The position numbers and the translations under genes are program-made. A DNA stretch of 64,000 nucleotides from Thereva unica (taxonomy: Eukaryota; Arthropoda; Insecta; Diptera; Therevidae): the NCBI GenBank assembly GCA_949987705.1, contig OX465283.1, positions 92,615,813 to 92,679,812 on the forward strand, written 5' to 3'. Positions 1 through 10,960 of the stretch are shown here, piece after piece; the stretch's first letter is position 1; each line of letters starts with the position of its first letter. A model generated the notes under the pieces. That model ran no database searches, had not been told where the DNA came from, and worked only from the letters and a program-made list of their open reading frames with translations.

Positions 1-1708
1 TTTTTCTTTGTTTATTGATATTTTTAAATAAATTAAATTAAACATTGGGTTTATATATGTCTTTGCTATGATTTTGAATTTGAGCTTGGAGCTGTCATCT
101 CAAACCAGAAAGTATTTTGGATTTACACTCCCATTGCTTATAAACGCATCGGGAGTTTTACTTTGGATTGAAGATCCGGGAGTGAAACTCCGCTTATAAA
201 CGTAGTAATTGTTAGGTCCCCCTTTTTGGGTATTTTGACTCTGATACCTTCCGTCCAATTCTCCTGAAAGGTACAGGTGTTCCGTGCTATTTCCAGTTGC
301 TGGGACAGATTTCTTGCAAAAGTTGACCAGTTTACAGAGAAACACCCTATTATATTTAACTAATTCAAATAGTCAAAAGTCACTAATTCATAGTTGTAGA
401 CATGGCACATTTTGAATTAGTGAAAAATGACTATAAAAATTAGTGAGATTCCACTAATTCACTTTTAGAGAGAAGATAGAGATAGAAATCAAAATCATGG
501 TACAGAGCTAACAATGAATATGGGAGAAAATGGATGGAGATTGCTAACGTCAAGAATTGTGTGGCCCAGGCGCAGTATTCATTACTTTGTGAGGTTAATT
601 TCACAAGCGGGTTGCATTTTTTCAGTACGCCTTCAGTTGCCCTTAAGGAATGCTGCCTCAAAGCAACCAGTGTGTTTGCCAGTTAAATACTTGTTGGTAC
701 GCGAGTGGGTGATAAGGTATCATAAGTTGACATTGATCGGCGCCAAGATTTCAGCCAAATTGGAAATTGTGACAAAAATTCACCATTCTCAAGAACTTCA
801 AAATTCGAAAGAAGTTTGGGGTGCGATATCAACGATACTCTGAAAACGATCAGGGATGAAAGAATCCTTTGTGATACGGTGGCTTTGAATTCATCTCAAA
901 AATGCATTTCTCTGACTTTATGGTTAAACCCTAGAAACCAAGGCGTTTGAAAAGCTCTTCGAGGCGAGTGGGATGCATGGAATTGATTCGTGGTAATATC
1001 GCGCCTGTGGAGCACATATTTATTCTAAAACTTGCGTAACTTGACCTCTTGTTGGCAATTTTGAATTCAAAAATGCCAAATTGCACCGTCGAAAATCCTT
1101 GGACAGAATATTAAAGTGGGTTGGTTCAATAACAAAACATTTAAACGAGCATTAAATACTGGTTCCGCTCAAATTAGACTACTATTTAAAAACACCAGCA
1201 AACTGTGGGTTCGCCCTTTTAGATTCACACGACCAACTTCCCAGTTTTATGAATGTTGAATATTAAGAATGAATCCTTTACTAAATGAACAGCGATAAAA
1301 ACAAAGAAAAGAAAGTATTTAAATCAGTTGTATTTTTCAGTGGCGTAGCAAGAAATATTTTCAGAGGGGGTTAAATAATCATAAGTCGAGTCCTGAACTT
1401 TAAACATAGCTCTTAGTTATGTTTTAATTATTTTTTAATAGAAAGAAGACCAGAAGAAGTGTTTTAGAGGAATTCAGTTTATTAACTATTGACATACATG
1501 TTTCCAGAGCAATGCTTGTAGAAAAGTCACAGCTCAATGTTTCTACGCATTTCAGTAAATTTGTTGAGTATTTCTTTAGCCGTTACGTCGATTTCCCTGT
1601 TACGTTGGTTTCCCTGATTTCAAAAGAGCAGACCGTTCAGCCGCTGTTCTCCAGCTGGACTACTGCGCCAATCCTTTAAACGCCTTAAGGTTGAAAAACT
1701 TCTTTCGT
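1..1708. other. Repeat-derived stretch without a recognised gene
   Basis: No credible gene. Three repeat traces can be seen. Positions about 202-294 are a minus-strand piece of LINE-A reverse transcriptase, closely matching 56303-56395. Around 1226-1260 is a sequence resembling the end of the TTAA repeat family (the ACTTCCCAGT motif also present at 12320 and 27164). At 1338 begins CAGTGGCGTAG, the same hAT-like terminus as at 47379, with no partner end found. The rest is unrecognised. Confidence 0.5.
202..294 (-). repeat. LINE-A reverse-transcriptase fragment
   Basis: About 93 bp close to the LINE-A segment that encodes the stretch around TFPEDWTEGI and KGDLT (compare 22565-22650 on plus and 56303-56395 on minus). 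Neither the LINE 3' end nor a target-site duplication is present, so this is a remnant rather than a datable insertion. Confidence 0.75.
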
Positions 1709-1748
1709 TATTATTATTATTATTATTTATTTTAATACCATGTACACA

Positions 1749-3135
1749 CCATGGGCTCTATTCTGGGGCCCGACATCTGGAAAATCTCCTATGACGGGCT
1801 CCTGCGTTTAGAGATGCCTGTGGGTGTTTGCCTGGTTGGGTATGCAGACGACGTCGCAGTGATTATCACCGCGAGGGATGTCGATGCAGCACAGATGCGC
1901 CTCAATCAGGCAATGCGTAGAATGTCCTCCTGGATGGACGACTGCGGGCTCGAGCTAGCAGCTCTCAAAACGGAGATCGTGTTGCTTACGAAGAAGCGCA
2001 TCAACACGGTGCGCAATTTCGGGGTGGGAACCGCGATACTCGAATCGTCGAGAGCTGTAAGGTACCTCGGAGTGATGCTTGATAACAAGTTATCCTTCGG
2101 GGTGCATGTACTGCGGGCGGCGGACAAGGCAGCTGCGGTGGTGGCGTCGCTTAGAAGGATCATGGCCAACGTTCATGGCCCCAGACCCTGCATGCGACGC
2201 CTACTCCTGAGCACTGCTGAATCGATAATGCTTTACGGAGCAGAGGTGGGGGCGGACGCGCTGCGGTACGAGAAGTACCGCAAGCGCATGGCCGCAGTAC
2301 AAAGACGGGGAGATCTCCGTGTTGCGTGTCCCTACCGCACGGTCTCCGAGCCCCCAGTGCTGGTGGTCGCCGGAGTCATTCCGATCGACCTACTGGCCCA
2401 GGAGAGATTGTCCGTTCGCCGAGAAAGGAGCAGGGTTGGCAAAAGGGAGGCGGCGAGGGCTGCTAGGGTCCACGCGATGGAGGTCTGGCAAACGCGCTGG
2501 GAAGGTGACTCTAGGGGCAGGTGGACAGCCCGCCTGATCGGCCACCTGATCACCTGGGTGAACAGGGAGTTCGGGGAGGTGGATTATTGCCTTACCCAGT
2601 TTCTGACGGGGCACGGTCTATTCCGTGCGTACCTGAAGAAGATGGGTAAGGTGGCGGATGCCGCATGCCCCTACGGGGACTCCGCTTCGGACGACGCCCA
2701 CCATACATTCTTTGAATGCACGAGGTGGGCGGACGACAGAAACGCGATTGAAGAGGAGCTCGGAAGCGTGACCCCCGACACAATTGTCGGGGTTATGCTC
2801 CGAGGCCCCGCGGAATGGAGGAGGGTGGGGTGTTTCGTCCAGACCATCCTGATCAATAAGAAATCGGAGACTGATATCTGATCAGTCTCCGCGGAGCCCT
2901 AGCATGCTTCTGCCAAAACGGAGGGACGCGAGTCTTGTTGGTGCTGCGCCGGTTGAGGGGACCAAGGGTGTTGTTGGTGACGCCCGCCTGAAGTAATACC
3001 TCAAGGTGGTGCCGGGCGAGTCAAACGTCACCGAAAGGGGTGGTGAGTTTAGTCAGTAGGAATGTGACACTACCGTCTGAGTGCGGATCCTCAGCGGTGT
3101 CTATGTAAGATTCTCACCATCCCTCGTTAAAAAAA
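1749..3135 (+). mobile_element. R1-like LINE, 5'-truncated insertion
   Basis: A 1387-bp insertion bounded by a 15-bp direct repeat, AATACCATGTACACA, at 1734-1748 and 3136-3150. The inserted DNA is markedly more GC-rich than its surroundings. It begins inside the reverse transcriptase, as expected from incomplete reverse transcription, and ends with about 250 bp of 3' UTR and a short A-run. It landed in the 3' UTR of LINE-C, close to that element's (TAA)n tail, not in ribosomal DNA. Confidence 0.9.
1751..2881 (+). CDS. R1-like LINE ORF2, C-terminal 376 codons
   Basis: C-terminal part of an ORF2 polyprotein that copies the LINE RNA at a nicked target. The visible sequence opens at the GSILGP turn of the reverse transcriptase and carries the catalytic YADD box at about residues 31-34, the thumb region (RYLGVMLDNKLSF), and an arginine-rich C-terminal domain. 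Near residue 310 is a zinc-knuckle-like stretch, CPYGDS..HHTFFEC. In R1 relatives this is usually CxxC..H..C, and here the second cysteine position appears to be glycine. The start is a truncation point, not a true initiation codon, because the endonuclease and RT fingers are missing. The frame stays open to the stop at 2881, which suggests a recent insertion. R1/LOA-type assignment is from motifs only. Confidence 0.85.
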   Translation: MGSILGPDIWKISYDGLLRLEMPVGVCLVGYADDVAVIITARDVDAAQMRLNQAMRRMSSWMDDCGLELAALKTEIVLLTKKRINTVRNFGVGTAILESSRAVRYLGVMLDNKLSFGVHVLRAADKAAAVVASLRRIMANVHGPRPCMRRLLLSTAESIMLYGAEVGADALRYEKYRKRMAAVQRRGDLRVACPYRTVSEPPVLVVAGVIPIDLLAQERLSVRRERSRVGKREAARAARVHAMEVWQTRWEGDSRGRWTARLIGHLITWVNREFGEVDYCLTQFLTGHGLFRAYLKKMGKVADAACPYGDSASDDAHHTFFECTRWADDRNAIEEELGSVTPDTIVGVMLRGPAEWRRVGCFVQTILINKKSETDI

Positions 3136-3349
3136 AATACCATGTACACAAGATAGAATCTTATAACTAGTACATTAATTAATACATCGGTAGGGTAGGA
3201 GGATATGAAAGAGTAATTAAAAAAAATACATAAAATAAAAAAAACTACATAAAAACACATAATTGAAAAAGTATAACAGATAAATAGGTTAAAAGAAAGA
3301 AAATTTATAAAAGAAAACTCGAATTTGCGCCTTAAACAACCCTGTTAGA

Positions 3350-3500
3350 AATATGATGGAAAAGACGCTTCTTAAAAATGCCCGCTGAATCAATGCGCTG
3401 GAGATCAACTGGAAGACAATGCCAAAGCAACGCCGCGAAGACAAAGAAAGAACATTGTCCAATCAAGGTACGAAATTGTGGAATAATTAAATTATTATTT
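3350..3500 (-). pseudogene. LINE-C ORF2 C-terminus
   Basis: The minus strand encodes a short run typical of the extreme C-terminus of Jockey/I-type ORF2 (FRTLIGQCSF, ALLWHCLPVDLQ, FKKRLFHHIS). It is the continuation of the LINE-C piece at 7387-7635, separated only because hAT-type elements inserted between them. It has no start of its own. Confidence 0.65.
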
Positions 3501-3518
3501 CTGAGAGATTGCGAGGGT

Positions 3519-5214
3519 CAGTGGCGGTTCGTAAGGTTCAGAATAAGGGAAGCAATGCTCAAAGCGAACGATAAAAGTAAAAGTATCGAAGGCTTTATTA
3601 ACTAAAAAAACTGAAAAATAACATAGTGGATTCAGATAAGCAAACATATGGAATTGTGTCCAATCTAAAAAAAAATGTTTGGAACATCTATACAAAATGG
3701 ACATTTTCTACCTCTAGCAACCGCCGCAATGTAAGTTATCTGCCATTTTGTGAAAATTCCATCATTTTGGTCGTTCTTTCTAAATATAGATGCATACACC
3801 GCGGAATGTGTAGATCAGTAAAATGGAAAAAAATAGAGGCCGTTCGTTATGATTTTGGCTATCAGCGGTTACAATATTAAATTTTTATCTGTACACCTAA
3901 CGTCAAAAAAACTTAAAAAAACTGCTAAATTAGCTTCTTTGCATTTTTTCAGTCCACTTACACAATAACTGGTTAAAATTTCAGGTCAAAAAATCTTATT
4001 CAAGTACCAAAAATTGACTTCAAATTTGAAAACTAATTGCCCTTTAATTTTTGTGCATCGCATGAGGTTTTTCCTTTTTTTAATATGCAGTTTCTTTTAT
4101 GATGGTAGACAAGAAAAATTATTTAAACTTAACAAAAGTGAAAAAACCGAATTCAAAGTCGTGAATTTTTGCATTTTGTCGAAATAGTTTCACTGCTAGC
4201 AGGCGTTTTGCGCCTTTTTTTTTAAATTCGGTTGAAAATTAAAGCGTCCAAAGAAAAGTTGTTAAACCATAATAAGCCAAAATCTAAAAAAGATAGTAAA
4301 AATAAATCCCTATTATAATCTTCGCCTACCAGCATTACATTCTTCTTGCAAAAAAGCACTTCAGGCAACCCGTACTCAAAAATGCATTTCATAAAAATAT
4401 TCTCAATCCTTTAAATCATCATTAAAGAGAATCATAAAAATTTAATGGAAGCTACAAAGTTATCAGCTTATATTCAATAAACACCGCCTGCCACCCCACT
4501 TGAATAAATAATTGACGAAGACAAACTTCACCTATCCTCGATCTCTTTTTTCTTGACTCAATCTACAAACGAAAACGCAAATTTAGGAAGAGTCAAAAAC
4601 AAAAATACGAAGCAAAATTTTAAGAGAAAATTGAATATTGCTCGAAGCCAGAACCGATTACCAGAAAAAGAAACCAAGAAAACAAAGAGAATATGGTGGA
4701 TACGAAAATTTCTCTATCTTCGACTTCTCAATTCTCGCTGTTCGGTTCCGAAGAAGCTGCGCTTAGCTCAGCTTCTGAGGATGCTGTATTAACGCAAACC
4801 TTTGCGTGAGTGTGGGTCCAATTACATTGAATGTGTTGGAGTTTTCACGTTGATTTTCTGTGGCAAAGAAGCTGGATATATTACAGCTTCCCCATGCTGT
4901 GTAAGACCTCGACCACGATAAGAGCGGCGCCAGGAAAATTTAACGTCTCGAATTAGCGAAGAGAGGTACTTGAGTATTGTCACTATGCCGCTCGCCGCTC
5001 ATATCGTTCGAGGCCTAACACAGCAATGGGAAGCTGTAATATTTCCAGCTTTAGTGTTTCCAGAGGGGAAAATATGTTAAGATTTTTGTTGTGATTAATC
5101 TTGATATAAATTTAAATTTATTATTATGTATTTATATAAATTTATTTTTATGAAGTTGCCTATTTGGTCAAGGGAAGCAGTGCTTCCTTTGCTTCCAAAG
5201 AGGAACCGCCACTG
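3519..5214. mobile_element. Non-autonomous hAT-type element, copy 1
   Basis: Terminal inverted repeats CAGTGGCGGTTC (3519) and GAACCGCCACTG (ending 5214) are flanked by an 8-bp target duplication with one mismatch, GCGAGGGT (3511-3518) and GGGAGGGT (5215-5222). The 8-bp TSD and CAGTG termini are hAT traits. I see no transposase gene, so it would depend on a relative. The interior is AT-rich, with a hairpin-prone GC patch near 4730-5040 that is shared with copy 2. Confidence 0.85.
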
Positions 5215-5225
5215 GGGAGGGTATT

Positions 5226-7314
5226 CAGTGGCGGTTCGTAATGTTCAGAGTAAGGGAAGCAATGCGCAAGGCGAACGATAAAAGTTAAAGTATCGAAGGC
5301 CTTAACTAAAAAAACTGAAAAATAACATATAGTGGAATCAGAAAAGCAGAACATAACAAATTGTTACAAGTTTCTAGCTATATCGAATGCTATACGAATC
5401 GGAAATCGGGGTTTTGCAGTTTTTCGAAATAATTTCGCCGCTAGATTCTGTTGATAATTAAAGCGTATAAAAAAAGCTGTTGAAAAACTGCAACTACTAC
5501 TTTGAGCTCATTTAAATTTTCATGCAAATGCATAATTTTGGCTCAAAATCTAAAAAAGATAGTAATAATAAAACCCTACATACGCCCCTATTTTCTTTTG
5601 TAAGCTTCGCTCATCATCATTACAATCTTTCTGCAAAAAGACTTCAGGCAACACGAGCTCAGAAATGCAATTTCATAAAAATATTCTCTATCCCTTCAAA
5701 TCAACTTTAAAGAGAATCATAAAAAATATAATGGAAGCTACAAAGTATCAGCTTATTTACAATAAACCAGTGATTCCCAAAGTGGGTTCCGCGGAACCTT
5801 AAGGTTCCACGAAAAAATTTTAGGGTTCCGTGTCACCAGCGCCGAAGCGCAAAATATTCACAGACTCACTGGCGCTGCGCCGGCCGTTTAACGCGTTTTT
5901 GCTAATCATAAAGTGCGAGTGGCCCTTTTTCCTTGAAATTTGGTCTACGTCACGACGCGTAACATTTTGGCCGCCATTCCATATTCCCATGTCGAGGGGT
6001 TGTAAAGACAATGGTAATCCGTCCTCTTGAGATGGCCGCCATGGGCCAAACGATGTATCGAATATACTATATTGCTTATGGTGTTCTACCTTTCATTTGA
6101 TACCAATGTCGAAGGGGTTGTAAAGAATATTTCAATCCGTCCTCCTGAGACTGCCACCATGGATCTAAAGGTATATTGAGTATACCATATTGCATTGTCT
6201 TCGGAGCATGATAGGATATCCGGAAGTATTTGAATAATTAATTGCAAAATTTGTTCCGTGAAGAAAACAGTATTCCTACCTCTTGAGACGGCCGCCATAG
6301 ATCTAGCGGTATAATGAGTATACTATATTGTCATCGGAGCTGAAGTTGTGTGCAAAATTTCAGGGAGATCGGGGGTAACCGGAAGTATTCAAAAAATCGA
6401 TCGCAAGATATGTACCGGACAAACAGACAGACAAGAAAGCGAGCTAATAAAAACGTTTTAAAATATAATATATACGTTTTATAAATTTATATGTACATAT
6501 ATCATATATCATTTTATTTTTCATGGTTGGGTTCCGCCAAATTTTATACATTGTAAAAAGGCTCCGTACGAAATAAAGTTTGGGAACCACTGCAATAAAC
6601 GCCTCCTGCCACCCCAATAGAATAGCCAATAAATTAAGAGAGACTCCACTTATCTTCGATCTCTTTTTTCTTCAGTCAATATGACAATAAACGAAAATTC
6701 ATATTTTAAGAATCTCTAACAAATTTCGAAGCAAATTTGCAAGAGTAAATTTAGTTCTTAATTGAAACGAGAATATTACCAGAAAACGAAACCAAGAAAA
6801 CAAAGAGAACATGGAAATTTTCTCTATCTTCGACTTGCTATATCCCACTGTTCGGTTCCGAAGAAGCTGCGTTTAGCTCAGCTTCTGAGGGTACTGTATC
6901 AATGCAAACCTTTGCGTGAGTGTGGGTTCAATCAAATGAATGTGTTGGAGTTTTCACGTTGATTTTCTGTGGCAAAGAAGCTGGAGATATTACAGCTTCC
7001 CCATGTTGTATAAGGCCTCGGGCACGATAAGAGCGGCGAGAAGCACTTTAGTGTTTGCCACTCTGCCGCTCACCATTCGCCGCTCGTATCGTGGCCAAGG
7101 CTTTACTCTTTGTGTACAGTAGTGTAATAAATTTGAATTGTACTTTTTGTATACAAAAATCTGTACATTGTATCATTAGTGTTTCCAGAGGAGGAAATAT
7201 ATTGAGATTTTTCTTCTGATAAATCTTGATATAATTTCAATTAATTTTTATGAAGTTGCCTATTTGGTCAAGGGAAGCAGTGCTTCCTTTGCTTCCAAAG
7301 AGGAACCGCCACTG
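5226..7314. mobile_element. Non-autonomous hAT-type element, copy 2 (interrupted)
   Basis: Same family as copy 1: CAGTGGCGGTTC at 5226 and GAACCGCCACTG ending at 7314, with a perfect 8-bp TSD AGGGTATT at 5218-5225 and 7315-7322. Removing the nested element at 5768-6592 leaves about 1.26 kb that aligns with copy 1. Its left TSD overlaps the right TSD of copy 1, so the second insertion hit the flank of the first. A partial third copy lies at 35298-35645. Confidence 0.88.
5768..6592. mobile_element. Second hAT-type non-autonomous element nested in copy 2
   Basis: Ends CAGTGATTCCCAAA (5768) and TTTGGGAACCACTG (ending 6592), with a perfect 8-bp TSD CAATAAAC at 5760-5767 and 6593-6600. The 825-bp body has no coding capacity. 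Its middle (about 5950-6430) holds degenerate tandem units with GGCCGCCAT and TTTGATACC motifs, which recur in unrelated places at 9520-9800 and 46280-46640. Confidence 0.88.
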
Positions 7315-7386
7315 AGGGTATTACGAATTGGTTAAGGTAAGCCGGTTTACGGTGATACAGGATATCATGGAGTAGACGCAAGAGTC

Positions 7387-7635
7387 TTACTCCCGATAGT
7401 CACTGAAAGAACAACCTAGGATAGAATTAGAGTAGGGAGATATATGATCATAACGACGAAGTTTATGGACAAATCGTACGCAGTCGTTGAAGGCAATGTT
7501 AAGCTTACGGGCGCAGGAAGAGTCAAGAGAAGGGAAAATAGACAGACCATGCATTAGGTGGGGGAGCAGTAACGCTTTCATTAAACTCATACGCAGAGAG
7601 CTAGTCAGCAATCCCAAGTTTCGACAGCTGACCAT
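7387..7635 (-). pseudogene. LINE-C reverse transcriptase, C-terminal part
   Basis: An open stretch typical of the region after the RT palm of Jockey/I-type ORF2 (RMSLMKALLLPHLMHG, CARKLNIAFNDCVRFV). It joins directly to the N-terminal RT piece at 7648, but the intervening palm, including the catalytic YxDD box, is absent. LINE-C is therefore catalytically dead. Its reading continues at 3500-3350 beyond the hAT insertions. Confidence 0.75.
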
Positions 7636-7647
7636 AGGCGAGTTTTT

Positions 7648-8850
7648 TTAGAAGCAAACCGTGATTAACACCGCAGCAATAAGCTTTTCAAGAATCTTAG
7701 TCAAAAAAGGAAGTATACTGATGGAACGGAAATCCCCGGGGGTTGCAGGGGATGGGCATTTAGGAATAGGCGTGATTAAAGCAAGTTTCCATGACGATGG
7801 AAACTTAGAAACTGTGAGGCATGTGTTAAAAATGTGGGTCAGAACCGGCAAGAGACAATGTATAAGCATATTTAGGAATCTAGGAGATATATTGTCACTA
7901 CCAGTCGCTTGCGACCTAACTGTTTTTAGTGCAGAGATAACCTCACGGTAATCACCACAGCGGAAGCAAAACCCATCAGGAGATGAGTCAGGAAGAGTAT
8001 TAACCTCGGCAGTCGTATGGTTTCCAATAAAATGTTGATTGAGGCTTTCTGGGCAAATATTATGAGCCGCAGAGTTATTTTTAGAAGGCACGCCTAAGGA
8101 CCGTAAGTTATTCCAAACAGTTTTAGCTGGAAGCGAAGAATCAAGCTTACGAGCATAATAACTTCTCTTAGCCTCCTGGATTATGGAAGTGACAATATTC
8201 CGGATACGTTTGAAAGAACGAATTTCAGTAGCACTTTTAACTTTTTTAGACCACCGAAAAAGAAATTCCCGTTCAGCAATAAGCGATTTTATTTCCGTAG
8301 TAAACCAAGGTTTAGATTTGGCGGTAAGAGTTTTGCACTTCAAAGGAACGAACTCATCGAATAAGCAGAGCAGTAGCCTATCAAATTCAGCAACTTTATC
8401 GTTAACGTCAGTCAAAAATATTCCCCCATGCAAGGGAAGAACATCTGCGTACGAGTTCAACACGATCAACACTGGAGAAATCACGATAAATCAGAGTTTT
8501 CATCAACAGAAAAGCTGTGGCACAAGAATAAAATATCGTGATCCAAGTAACAAGGAGGAGAGATTTGGTTTAGAAAGGTGATAGAGTTAATATCATTGGA
8601 AAGAAACACGTCGAGCAGTGAGGGTTCCCTGCAATTGAAGTATGTAGGGAGTACGTTGATAGCTTCCAAACTCAGTGAATTCATTGTGTGCACAAAAAAG
8701 GTTCGCAGCGAGGACTTCTTTAATAAATTAACATTAAAATCTCCACCAACAAGGATGTTTTTGTAAACACGAGATAAGTAATCAAGGGTGTCACAAAGTT
8801 CTTTTACATTATCGTTGCTAGCGATAATGGTAACAGCTAAGGTAGCTCCA
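7648..8850 (-). pseudogene. LINE-C endonuclease/RT N-terminal part
   Basis: Two frames are used. The upstream part (8850-8480) reads as a late apurinic endonuclease domain (ILVGGDFN, then LDVFLSND and LDHDILF). The 278-codon piece at 8484-7648 holds the linker and RT fingers (KPWFTTEIKSLI, SQATGSDNISPRFL, FPSSWKLALITPIPK, FRSISILPFLTKILEKL). The frame changes near 8484, and the RT breaks off after its second conserved block. The 5' end of the element is lost or too diverged to see beyond about 8850. Confidence 0.75.
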
Positions 8851-9195
8851 ATTCAGACAGTTAGCGACTTTCGGAAAAGGTGTGATTAAAGATTAAAGCA
8901 TCCATGAATATGTGTGTGCGTTGGACGATGGACTGATATATTGGCTAAAAGACTAATTTGCACCAGGGACGTCCTAAGATATTCGGCGCCCGTAGGCTAC
9001 TAAAAAAACTGCGCCCTTCTTCATAAAAAAAATACACGCGATGTCTAGTAGTAATTTAGTTTCCTCTTAATATACCCAATGATAAGAAAACTTTACAAAG
9101 GCTACTGGGACTAATGCCCAACTTCAGAAAATTTGTAACAGACTAGGCAGTTAAAGCAAAGCCGTTCAGTGATTTGCTAACAAAGAAAGCCATAT
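8851..9195. other. Unassigned AT-rich stretch
   Basis: I see no gene or clear repeat boundary here. It lies between the diverged 5' side of LINE-C and the Helitron-like repeat. Confidence 0.4.
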
Positions 9196-9926
9196 CTATA
9201 ATATAAAAATGAATCGCTAAATGTGTTGCTAAGCGCAAAACTCGAGAACGGCTGGACCTATTGGACTAATTTTTTTTTTCGAATATTCGTTGAAGTACGA
9301 GGATGGTTCTTACGGAGAGAAAAATTTAAAAAATTGCCTGAAAAAACAAAAAAATGGTAATTTTAGGAATTTTCACTTCTTTTTAGTTTCAATAGCTTCA
9401 TGGCCTACCTATTGTTTGACAACTGTAAAATTGTCATTAAATTGAATCATTACATTTAATGAAAATTTCAAATTTACGCAGCTGTCAAACAATAGGTAGG
9501 CCATGACGCTATTGAAACTAAAATGATCCATGGCGGCCGTCTCAAGAGGGCGGTGTACCACTTTCTTCACAACCACCTCGACATGGGTATCAAATGAAAG
9601 GGTATGATAAGTAGAATACAATAAGCAATGTAGTATACAAAATATATCTTTAGATCCATGGCGGCCGTCTAAAGAGGCCGGATTACCACTTTCTTCACAA
9701 CCCTATCAAAATGGGTATCAAATTAAAGGGTATGATAAGTAGAATACAATAAGCAATGTAGTAGACTCAATATACCGATTCATGGCGGCCGACGCAAGAC
9801 CCATGTTCTTTGAGGCATTTCATCTATGTAAAATTCATATCTCGAAAAATATTAGGTCAATGGATGGTTTTTATTGTTTACTATTGACTTATGGGTGCAG
9901 CGTAGGCGCACCGGATCCCAGCTAGT
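9196..9926 (+). repeat. Possible Helitron/Helentron-like non-autonomous element
   Basis: Begins with ATATAAAAATGAATCGCTAA and an AACTCGAGAACGGCTGGACC block, a sequence type I associate with insect non-autonomous Helitron-like elements. It ends near a GC-rich stretch followed by CAGCTAGT at about 9919-9926. Between them are two to three tandem units of about 125 bp (ATGGCGGCCG and GGGTATCAAA motifs, 9520-9800). No TSD is seen, consistent with Helitron insertion but not proof. The sequence ACTATTGACTTATGG near the 3' end (9881) recurs at 31208. Confidence 0.4.
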
Positions 9927-9959
9927 TTAAAATAGAAACCGAACAGCTGTAAACAACTG

Positions 9960-10960
9960 TATTTAAAGCGTTAAAAAAAATGTTGGTAAAACCACCAGTG
10001 TTGAAGTTACTTGAACCAGGCCACATACGGAGATTCATGTTAGTAAAGACGAATTCGAAGCTATTGTCTTGCAACGGAATAATGACGATCAACAGTTTCA
10101 TCCCAGTACTCGCCATAGTACACTCCCTAAGGAAGGGGAGAGTTTACGTTCTGGAATGAGGATTAAGATTGTCACCGACTGCAATGCTTTCGCCACGACA
10201 AGGAAAAGGAGATGTTCCACTGAGAATGGCTATACGGGCTATGTTTATAAAAAAAATTAATTACCAGATTGATCATCGTTCAGGTACTAAAGTGAGACCC
10301 GTAGATGCGTTGAGCAGAATTGCAATACCAATTGTCAATATGTTAACTTACCCAATTAAACAGAGCACAGAAGGAAGACTGAAGATTTTTACCTTAAACA
10401 TAACTTTTTATTTAAGAATCCAGTGGAAGAGTTAATTATGATTTCCACATCAATGGAAAAGGAGATCATTAAATATGCTCACAAGCAGGATATTTTTCAG
10501 CTGCTAAGACCGAAGTCTTAATCAGGAAAGCCTACTTTATTCCTAAAGACTCCATCCATCCATTGGTGCTACAGGTCAATCTAGCCTTGGCTTCGTCCAG
10601 GATATTTCTGAAACTTTGATGGTCCTTGCAGAATGTCTGCAGTTTCCAATGTTAAGCCTTTGTTGTCCTCTTAGGTCTACCTACTGCTATATTTCCCGAA
10701 ATTTCTGATGTTATAAGCCATTTTGGTGTCCTCCATCCTCATTACGAGGCCGACAAGTCCGCTAATTTTTATCAAAGTGAAGTGAAGACTAAGGTATTCA
10801 AGTTAGTCAGAAGATGCATAAAATGCATAATGGCAGAAAGCAATCCTGGGAAACAGGAAGGCGTAATAATAGCTATTGATAAAAAGGATCGTTCTTTTCA
10901 GACATTGCATATAGATCATATATGTAAGTCCAATGAAAGCAATCAAGAAAAGATAGGCTC
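9960..10960 (+). pseudogene. Ruined Ty3/gypsy-type pol fragment (RNase H to integrase)
   Basis: Broken plus-strand pieces resemble the end of a Ty3/gypsy pol. The RNase H region shows LAIV..LRK..VYVL and KIVTDCNAFA. It is followed by the junction motif YQIDHRSGTKVRPVDALSR (about 10260-10318), then an integrase zinc-finger start (IKYAHKQ, LIRKAYFIPKD, 10465-10548), and after an interruption VRRCIKCIMAE and LHIDH (10800-10920). Several frameshifts and stops are present and no LTRs are visible. It belongs to a different lineage from the CsRn1-like element at 16164, which lacks this junction sequence. Confidence 0.7.
10549..10755 (-). repeat. RTE-like LINE 3' fragment inside the gypsy remnant
   Basis: The minus strand reads as the C-terminal end of an RTE-like ORF2 (VMRMEDTKMA, then GNIAVGRPKRTT in another frame, then LDEAKARLT). 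It ends with an (ATGG)n-like tail at 10549-10560. It splits the integrase zinc-finger region of the surrounding gypsy fragment. I could not define a target duplication. Confidence 0.55.

Larger units (their letters stand above)
1709..8850 (-). mobile_element. LINE-C: old I/Jockey-like LINE, internally deleted and heavily invaded
   Basis: A minus-strand non-LTR retrotransposon. From its 5' side it holds endonuclease remnants (8850-8480), the pre-RT and RT N-terminal region (8484-7648), a large internal deletion, the RT C-terminal region (7635-7387), then the end of ORF2 at 3500-3350. The 3' UTR ends in a (TAA)n tract at 1709-1733. The gap between 7323 and 3518 is two hAT-type elements, and the gap 1749-3135 is an R1-like LINE. 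A (TAA)n tail is known from I-clade LINEs; the clade call is otherwise an inference from motifs. Confidence 0.7.

Noticed and set aside
514..843. 109-codon plus-strand open frame
   Set aside because: No recognisable motif and surrounded by repeat debris; an overlapping minus-strand frame of similar quality exists. Treated as chance.
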